DNA from: Nageia nagi
Lineage: Eukaryota; Pinophyta
Assembly (NCBI GenBank): GCA_050084985.1
Contig: JBITNC010000001.1
Coordinates: 47,616,001 to 47,680,000 of the forward strand
Direction: 5' to 3'
DNA: 64,000 nucleotides
The translations under genes were made by a program, and so were the position numbers. Positions within the stretch are counted from its first letter, which is position 1. Every line of letters starts with the position of its first letter. Below are positions 56,301-64,000 of this stretch, piece after piece. The notes under the pieces were generated by a model. The model had not been told where the DNA came from. It did not search any database and saw nothing but the letters and a program-made list of their open reading frames with translations.

Positions 56301-59041
56301 ATAAAATTACTAGCATTACAAAGGTGCTTCCATAAATAACAATGTAAGCAAGTATAAAGACTATAAAGGTGGAGCCCTCGAAGGAGCTAATTAAGCATTG
56401 GGGAATGTTACTTTTGCATACTATGGAGCATTGGATAAAGATTATACATCTGTCAAAAGAAGGGATTATTTTCACATAACGTTTAAATGAAGATTGTATA
56501 CTTGCAAAAAAAAAGAAGATTATTTTTCTTTCAACATATCCATTTTGAGACATGTGGCTTTTGCATTTAAATTATAATTTATTATTTTCATTTTTTGATA
56601 CGATGATATTTAATTTCTCCCAAATACTTCTATTAAAACATGGTTAAATTTTAACCACTTTTTTATTTACAAACCTATTTTTTAAATTAATATAATTTAA
56701 TAAACATTTAAAAAATAAAGTAATTTTAAATATTATTGATGAGAAAAAAATTATCAAACAAAACAACAACACTATCATTTTAGATATCTCCAATCTCATA
56801 CACAAACACATGGATTAAATTATTAAAAAAAACAAAATCTAGAAACATGTGAGAGTGAAGTATCCCAATGTTCATCAACACATCTATCAATCCATTATCA
56901 TTATTTTATCAAAAACGATGTTCTACATATGGCACTGTTGGAAAACAATGGACCCTCGTTTTACATTGAACTTGCAAAGTTGCAAACCATCTACTATAAA
57001 TGTTTGTAAAATCCACTAAATTACGATACATGGGAAGTTAGGAAATTTCAACGACAGTCAGGTGTTGGCATGTTGGTGGTGTTCATCCGGCGTACATCGG
57101 CTTTTTTAAGTAAAAAATCAAACTCTCGAGGTACGTACATTCTCATCCTTGAAGACCCACGAATCTCTTCTACTTTTTGGTTTCTTTACTCTCCTATTGG
57201 TTTTCAATGTCCTTTGTTTTATTGCTAGAAGTGGTCGTACTGGATGTTGATCGAAGGCGTTTGGATTCCTGGGTTATTAAAAACAGGGTATAAAATGGAT
57301 AATGTACAGTATATTTTTGATGCAGTACGATGAGTTGATGTGGTAAGGTGTTTCTGAGATTTTTGTGAACATTTAATGTTTGGATGTTTTGGACGAGTTT
57401 CTTACATGGTTTAGTTTAAGTTTTTTCATGGATGTTGGATTGGTTTTTCATATATGTTTCTATTGTTGTTTCATGGCATTGCGAGGTCTGTAATTTTTCC
57501 TTTGGGGGATTCCTTGGTAATTGATGTTGTTGTAGGATTCAATGTTATTAATTATTTTTTTCTTCATAAGAGAGTGGGAAATGTTTTTAATTTTTGGTCG
57601 TTGACAGTGAAACCATTTTTCTCTTCTCTATAGATTTCATTTTGTTTTTCATGAATAGATCGGTAGAACATGGTAGTGTGTCTTGGTTTAAGTTTTATGT
57701 GTAGGGTTCACTGGGAACATCAGAAATGAATGATTGGGCTTGTAGTTTGAATACCCATAACTAGACCAATGGTGCATTGCGCAGGAACACGGAAATATTG
57801 TTTGTGACTTTTTTGCTGTATTACTTCCTTTTCAACATAGTAAACCTTAGGGATTAGAAATTTAGAAGGATGGAATAGTCTTTGAATTTGCCCATTCGGC
57901 AAACTAAGAATCCTGAACCTTGTACGATTTTTTGGGTTGGGTAAATTAATAAATTTCACACCTATACACTGTGGAGTTCAGATTTGTGTAGAACTGTGAA
58001 TAATTCATAAAATTGATTTCGGACTTGTAAATCGAAAAATTCACCTTGACTTGGTAGAAATCCTTGAATTGGGATTTTCATCCAGAATGGCGTGGATTAG
58101 AACCGTTGAAAACCATGGACTAGCTAGGATCCAAACTCACAACAACCTCATTATCTACCTCTCAACCTCTATGGTTTGACTTTGAGACACCTCTGGGTCG
58201 ATTTGTTTTTTCTAGCAAGTTGATTAACCTTGCAACTCCATAACCAATCTGGATACCCACTTGAACTTAACTAGCCTGACTCTGAAACCATATTAAAAAA
58301 CGTGGATCATCTAGGTCTTGAATTGGCCTCCCTATTAATGGCTCACGTAGTCTAGCATCGAGCTCTCATCCCATATTGGTTATGTGTTTCAGTATTGTGG
58401 TATGACATTCTAAAGTTTCAACAATTAAAGTCACATTAACATGTAGAGCATCATACCCTAGTGGGAAGAAAGAAATAAAGAAAGAAAATATAATAATATC
58501 CTCAGGTGATCAAAAGTGGTCAATCGGACTATCATGTACAATCCTGCTCAAGAAGCCAGCAAAGCTCAAGCTGGGTAGCATGTAGAGAAAACATGACATA
58601 ATCAGATACAACCACATAAAGGTTCAAATCCTAAAAGGAGGGAGAGACAAAATCTGGTACAACTAGAGAGAGGTCGTCATGGGCCACTCTAGGGGAGAGT
58701 ATGGTGGTACTCTCTGCTCCAGGGAGGGGTCCTGCTGATCGCTGTGAGATGTGTCTGTAGGACTGCTGATGGTCGAGAAGAAGGATGTGATCTGTTGCAT
58801 CTTTGATGGAGCCTGGGTGCTCTGAACACGTCTCCTGGAGAGAAATACTATATTGTAATACAATTCAGAGCATAGAATTTTGGGGTAGCATTAGCCTATT
58901 GGTTTCTGGATTGTTTCGAATGTTTGTCTGTACAGTTTTGATAGTCTTCAGGATCTGAATAACTTCTTGATTTGGACTTCTTTTGACAGAATTTTAGTAA
59001 GCAAGGAGTTATTGGGTGTTTGAGTGGGAGTGTGTTATGCA
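56301..59041 (+). promoter_or_regulatory. Upstream region of the histone deacetylase gene
   Basis: No other gene is convincing. The transcription start is not determinable by eye. A possible 5' untranslated intron would have its acceptor at TTTTGACAG (about 58981-58989), and a donor candidate is GAG|GTACGT near 57131. Both are guesses. A frame on the minus strand at 58663-58863 has no family features. Confidence 0.4.
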
Positions 59042-59087
59042 ATGGAGACTGGAGGCAATTCCCTTACATCTGGACCAGATGGTGTGA
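59037..59087 (+). other. Upstream ATG frame overlapping the deacetylase start
   Basis: ATGCAATGG: an ATG at 59037 opens a 16-codon frame in a different phase. It ends at TGA 59085-59087, overlapping the main start at 59042. If included in the mRNA it could lower initiation at the main start. Confidence 0.55.
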
Positions 59088-62000
59088 AAAGGAAAATTTC
59101 ATACTTTTATGACTCGGAAGTGGGGAATTATTACTATGGACAAGGTCATCCCATGAAGCCACACCGCATAAGAATGACACATGCTCTGATAGCTCATTAT
59201 GGTTTGCATAAAGAAATGCAAGTTCTTAAGCCCTTCCCTGCAAGAGATAAGGATCTATGTCGGTTCCACGCAGATGATTATATAGCATTTTTGCGAGGAG
59301 TAACTCCAGAAACAACACAGGACCAATTGAAGGCACTGAAACGGTTTAATGTTGGAGATGATTGCCCTGTTTTTGATGGTTTGTACCAATATTGCCAAAC
59401 TTACGCTGGTGGCTCTGTTGGTGGTGCTGTCAAACTTAATCACAAAGCCTGTGATATTGCAATCAATTGGGCTGGTGGTCTTCATCATGCAAAAAAGTGT
59501 GAAGCTTCTGGCTTTTGCTATGTAAATGACATTGTTCTGGCCATCCTAGAGCTCTTGAAATATCATAAGGTATGTTTTCCTTCAACTGTATGATTTTCTA
59601 TAAGGTTCTTTTCTTTAGAAAACAGTATTTGCTCATATTTTCTTTATGGATCATTCTGTTTTTTTAAATAAAAATACTTAGATCAAAAGTTTTCTGAATG
59701 CTTTTAATTACCAATAAAAAAGGACTTCTGATAAACAGAAATAGGTACAGTCTTTTAAATTTAATTGACTATGATTCAAAACCGGTGAGAGCCATTTTTT
59801 ATGTTGTAAGTGGCATTCACACGATGCAGAAAATAGAAACAAAAACTCCATATGTAATGCTATAAGCAATAGTTGCAACTTATTCAAGACACATGAACAT
59901 CGACATAGCTCAAAATTAATACAAAAGTGTTGGAAACCGTCTATGCCTTTTTTTGATACAACTGGCTTCAAGGTAGTATATAGCTTTTGGATTATGATAC
60001 TTATAAGGTCATAGCACTCCTCTTATGACCTTTACCAACCTTTGGGTATTAGTTCTTCTCTTTAAACCCTAAACTCTGCTCAAACAAAAGTATTGTGATC
60101 CAAAAGTCCTATCTGATGTGAAATCACTCTTTGTGGAGGTTTTAAATGCCTCTTACTGGAGTGACTCATCATCCTGGGAGAGAAACAGTCTTCTTGGGAT
60201 GCTTTGACTTCATTGAACCCAATGGATTACTTGTGTCCCTTCAGCTTCCTCTGCTTTTTGCCACCTTGTTCAGACAGAAACCTCATGGGTTGGTCAGCAT
60301 AATCCCATGGCAACCCCATCCGTTGACTAGTGAGTTACAGGGGTGGTTGGGAACTATATCCGTACACCTGGCCAGGTGAAGGGTCATGTGGAAGGCCTTA
60401 ACCCAACCTTGCCAGTTGGGGAAATATAATGGGTTCATCTAATAGTAATATACTCCAATACCACTGGTCAGTGCAAATATGTTTGTTCGGACAAAGGTTT
60501 TGCCCCACCTTTTCCAACGCTCAAAATTATAGTTTCTAGGGGATTTTCCACCATTCAGAATTTTCCAGTTTTGCCCTTTTGGTACCACGTCACACTCTAT
60601 CTATAGAATGTTCTTTTGTCGTCTCATGATCCATGAATATTCATCAACTCATCCCATCTGGTGTGAAGCTATTACTCCTACCATGATGGCCCCCCTCAAG
60701 ATGGCCCGTTTAAGTCCATTGTCTGTTGATCTCTATAATTAGGCATATGGTTTTAGAATTACTTGAAACCTCAGGAAATGGTTCCTTACATTTGAATGCC
60801 ACTCTGCATCAAATTTCACAGCTGCATGACCTTCTGAATTTAAATTATGGCTTCTACCTTGATTCTGACCGCTTAGTGGATAATATTCTCCAGTGAGCAT
60901 AACTCTCATGTTCTGACTCTGATTGCCATGATGATTCAAGGTAAGCTTCTCCTTGCTTCAATGTACATATGGTCCAAATTCCTCTCTTCCATGATGTTTC
61001 ATTTGCATTTGGCAGCCTCGCATTGATTAGGACAGATTTGAGACTGACCTAGACATGACAACCTCCATGCGAAATTTGGTGCCTCTACATGCCCTGTTGT
61101 GCGCCTGGCACAGTCACGGATAATCAACAAACAGATATCCAAACCTGACCAAAACCTTGTCAAGTCCTCAGCCATGGCATTTGATACTGAGCCTGATACA
61201 GTCCAGTCAATATTGTTTTAGAATGGCTTCATATGTAATGCTATATGCAAGCTCCATATTGCTGTAGTCAGATTCCATGCCCATATCGACAAGCACCATT
61301 TGTGTCCTGATAAATATTGGGCTATTCTACATGCTGACCCTGATTTCGTTGCACATATGTTCTATATATCTCATTCAGTAAACAGTCAATAATATAATTT
61401 GTTTGCTTTGCTTTTGCCTTTGTTGCTGGGTCACCTTGTTGAATGGAATTTATTTATCTTTTTTACTGGTTGCAGCTGTTCATTATTGTAGCAATTATTG
61501 TTAGGACTACTAAGTCAAGTTTCCATGATTTTTTCTCCAATACTTATTGTTACCAGTGCTTTTGTGCGTGCCATAGCATCTTGTTATTACAATTAGAGGT
61601 CAAAAGTTCAATATTATTGTCAACCCTTTGTATTCGTAGCAAGGTTGTTTATAGTAATAGTTCAAAAAATGGATAATATTCCGTATTTGTTCTAATAGTT
61701 CATAAGGGCTCGTTATATTTTTTCCCTTTTTCTTGTGTGTTAACTATGATAATGAATGCTGTAAAATACTTTTGGGTTTGAGCCTATCTTTTCAAGTTAT
61801 TTGTTAATATTTTAAAATTGTTTTATCCATAATATTACCTCTATATACTTATTATGATAATTGTTGTTGGCAGCGTGTTCTGTATGTTGATATTGATATT
61901 CACCATGGTGATGGGGTTGAGGAGGCTTTTTACACTACAGATAGGGTCATGACTGTATCGTTTCACAAATTTGGAGATTATTTCCCTGGTACAGGTGATA

Positions 62001-64000
62001 TTCGAGATATTGGTCATGGGCAAGGGAAATACTATGCTGTGAATGTCCCTCTGGATGATGGAATTGATGATGAAAGTTTTCAGTCGCTTTTTAAACCAAT
62101 TGTTCAACGAGTAATGACAGTTTATAATCCTGAGGCAGTTGTTCTTCAGTGTGGAGCCGATTCTTTGTCTGGAGACAGGTTAGGCTGTTTTAATCTTTCT
62201 GTAAAAGGTCATGCAGAGTGTGTACGATACATGAGATCTTTCAATGTTCCACTTCTACTCTTGGGTGGTGGTGGGTACACAATTCGAAATGTTGCACGAT
62301 GTTGGTGCTATGAGGTATTCATGTTAAGTAGCTTTTAGTGTTTATGCATTTCTAGGAGTCAATCTTGAATATTGTAATTTAAAAGGTTTGCTTCCATATG
62401 TTCAGACAGGTGTTGCAGTAGGTCTAGAGGTTGATGACAAAATGCCTCAGCATGAATATTATGAGTATTTTGGCCCTGATTATACTCTTCATGTGGCTCC
62501 CAGTAATATGGAAAACAAAAACACAAGACACATGCTGGATAAAATTAGGTCAGTGAGAAACTCTGCAATTCCAAACATGACTTCTTTCTTATCCAAAATT
62601 TGAATATATAATTGTATTTCAATTTGAAAAATACTTAGTTATTTTAGTGAACATTGATTCTCCATTTATCAGTCTATCACACTGTATGTTGTAGACATTT
62701 AAGCAAAATTTTTTTGGTATTATGTCGTTACACAGGTCCAAACTACTTGAGAATATTAATTCAATGCCATGTGCACCTAGCGTTCAATTTCAAGAGCGTC
62801 CTCCAGATACTGACTTCCCTGAGCTGGTAGATTGATATCTGCTCTTTCTTTTAGAAGTTCAACTTGCAGAAGTATGTAATACATTAAATTATTTCTGGAC
62901 TGTCATAAACGTGCAGGAAGAAGGGGATTATGATACACGCACTAGAGGTAATAAATGGGATGGAACAAGCTATGATTCTGATTCAGAGAATGGTGACTCA
63001 AAACTTCGGAATCATGATGTACAAGAAGGTGCATTCCCTAGGTACGTGTGAAAGGTTCTCAGCCAATCACAAGTATTCGGCAGTCACACACTTTTAATGT
63101 ATGAAGTATATCACATTTGTGTGTTTTGAAAGTGTGGTAATTTTTTATGGTATTCAAGAACAGAGGATAACAAATCTACTCTGAACAAATTTATCCAAAG
63201 AAGTTTCTGGTCTTGGATTCTTTGGCAGTAAAAAGTGTATTGTGTGCATAAGGTCCTCATTCTTGCATACAGGATAGCTGACACTGATAAAGATGTCCAG
63301 TGATCAGCTGAATCTCTTTTATGGTTACGTTTAATGTCGTCATTCATTGCTAACTCTTGTTGGTACATGGCTTCATTCCTTTTAATTTCCAATTCGATAG
63401 TTAAACTTATCAAATTATTTTCAATATTTTTTGGGTTTATTTTCATATTCAAAAGATTGCTCATGGATCCCTTGTTTCATATTCAAGGCTCTATGTATTT
63501 ATAGTAAAGAGCTTATTTAACATTATAAGGATAATTTTCAAGTACAATATGCTGACGCCTTAGGATATTTTTAACTGCTTCTGTTAAATGTATGGAACAT
63601 TGATTTCAAAGAATGCTTGTGTATGTTAAGAGTTATTTGACACATTAAACTTTTATTGGTTCATCTACGAACTGAGCTTGTGGGCTTGCATTATATTTCA
63701 TCATACTATTTGATCCCTTAATCTGGCAATCTCCTTTGATTCTTGCCCTTTTGTTTTCTATGTCCGAAACTTTTTTATGTTCTAGATGGACAAAATGCTT
63801 TTCATATTTCTTTCAATGAATGGTGCAAGCTTGTCTATAATGGTCTTGAAGTGACATGTAATAGTGGCTAATTAATTCACCAGTATAAAAATTAGATATC
63901 CATCATGAATCTGGAATTCATTTAGTTGTTATTTTCTGGCTGTCATAGGCTAAAACTGTAGGACTATCTAGTTTGCTCAGCAATGGTATGCTGTACACTG
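59042..64000 (+). CDS. Class I (RPD3-type) histone deacetylase, HDA19/HDA1-like, 5' part
   Basis: Zn-dependent nuclear lysine deacetylase acting on histone tails in co-repressor complexes. Exons: 59042-59569, 61874-62314, 62406-62548, 62736-62826 and 62917-63041 (donor GTACGT); the rest lies past the window. All introns are GT...AG and the phases agree. The start is [18 protein letters not shown], which matches the plant HDA19 N-terminus; in-frame codons upstream have no ATG. Catalytic features: His148-His149 (GGLHHAKK), Zn ligands Asp184 and His186 in DIDIHHGDG, Asp272 in GADSLSGD, Tyr311 in GGGGYTIRN. All are intact, so the enzyme is probably functional. Exons 4-5 enter the acidic variable tail ([12 protein letters not shown], then [11 protein letters not shown]); about 442 residues are visible of a usual 500. 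It is the only gene here under obvious selection, free of stops and with more balanced codon use. Confidence 0.96.
59570..61873 (+). other. Intron 1 of the histone deacetylase gene
   Basis: 2,304 bases, GTATGT...GGCAG. It includes a GC-richer stretch (about 60140-60420, and on to about 61200) unlike the AT-rich rest, probably an old insertion of unidentified type. No gene inside. Confidence 0.9.
63042..64000 (+). other. Intron 5 of the deacetylase gene, to window end
   Basis: Begins GTACGTGT. No further exon could be placed: the only late acceptor-like site tried (near 63950) leads at once to a stop in the required phase. The minus-strand frame at 63111-63464 is within the intron and shows no domain. 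Confidence 0.6.

Noticed and set aside
59024-59041. Start of the deacetylase at 59024
   Set aside because: The codon there is GTG. The first in-frame ATG is 59042, giving the METGGNS start typical of plant HDA19 proteins.
60140-60440. tRNA-derived SINE or tRNA gene in intron 1
   Set aside because: Some box-B-like bases are present, but no full A and B boxes at correct spacing and no cloverleaf could be drawn.
63111-63464. Minus-strand gene of 117 codons
   Set aside because: It lies within intron 5 of the deacetylase, has no recognisable domain and is of a length expected by chance.

Overview
This is a plant nuclear window, AT-rich and filled almost entirely with retrotransposons. One ordinary gene sits at the right edge: the 5' two thirds of a class I (RPD3-type) histone deacetylase of the HDA19/HDA1 kind, with plant-style introns. 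The density of old, stop-ridden, nested LTR elements and the large introns fit a large-genome seed plant, and a gymnosperm is my best guess, but nothing here fixes the species. No prokaryotic gene, CRISPR array, rRNA or confident tRNA gene was seen.

Layout. 1-1256: 5' end of a minus-strand Copia-like element (A1) with an intact LTR and tRNA-Met primer site. 1257-2690: non-coding sequence with a spaced series of TGACGTCA-derived octamers. 2690-3647: minus-strand Copia pol fragment (F), abutting a gag fragment of a second minus-strand Copia (C). C is split in two (3648-4466 and 19071-20908) by a complete minus-strand Ty3/Gypsy element at 4467-19070. That Gypsy has 1.3-kb LTRs, an AGTAC target duplication, two RNase H domains and a very long extra reading frame after integrase. 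It is itself interrupted by an internally deleted Copia-like element A2 (14501-16382, target duplication AGGAA). 21153-29231: complete Copia B (+, duplication ATATT). 31130-36216: non-autonomous element with long LTRs and almost no coding capacity. 36217-51496: Copia D (+), 5' LTR missing, interrupted in its RNase H region by complete Copia E (41211-49814, duplication GAAGG). 54440-56300: LINE reverse-transcriptase remnant. 59042-64000+: the deacetylase gene.

How it fits together. Insertions can be ordered by nesting: C, then the Gypsy, then A2; and D, then E. B, C, D and E are one Copia family with about 500-bp LTRs, a leader of about 2.5 kb carrying conserved non-coding blocks, and decayed gag-pol. 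A2 shares some leader and 3' blocks although its LTR differs. All element genes carry stops or frameshifts, so none is likely autonomous. The most notable unexplained item is the post-integrase reading frame of the Gypsy (about 1,055 codons in one frame plus a frameshifted N-terminal piece), with a globular N-terminal half, a basic/proline-rich linker and a coiled coil. I do not recognise its family.
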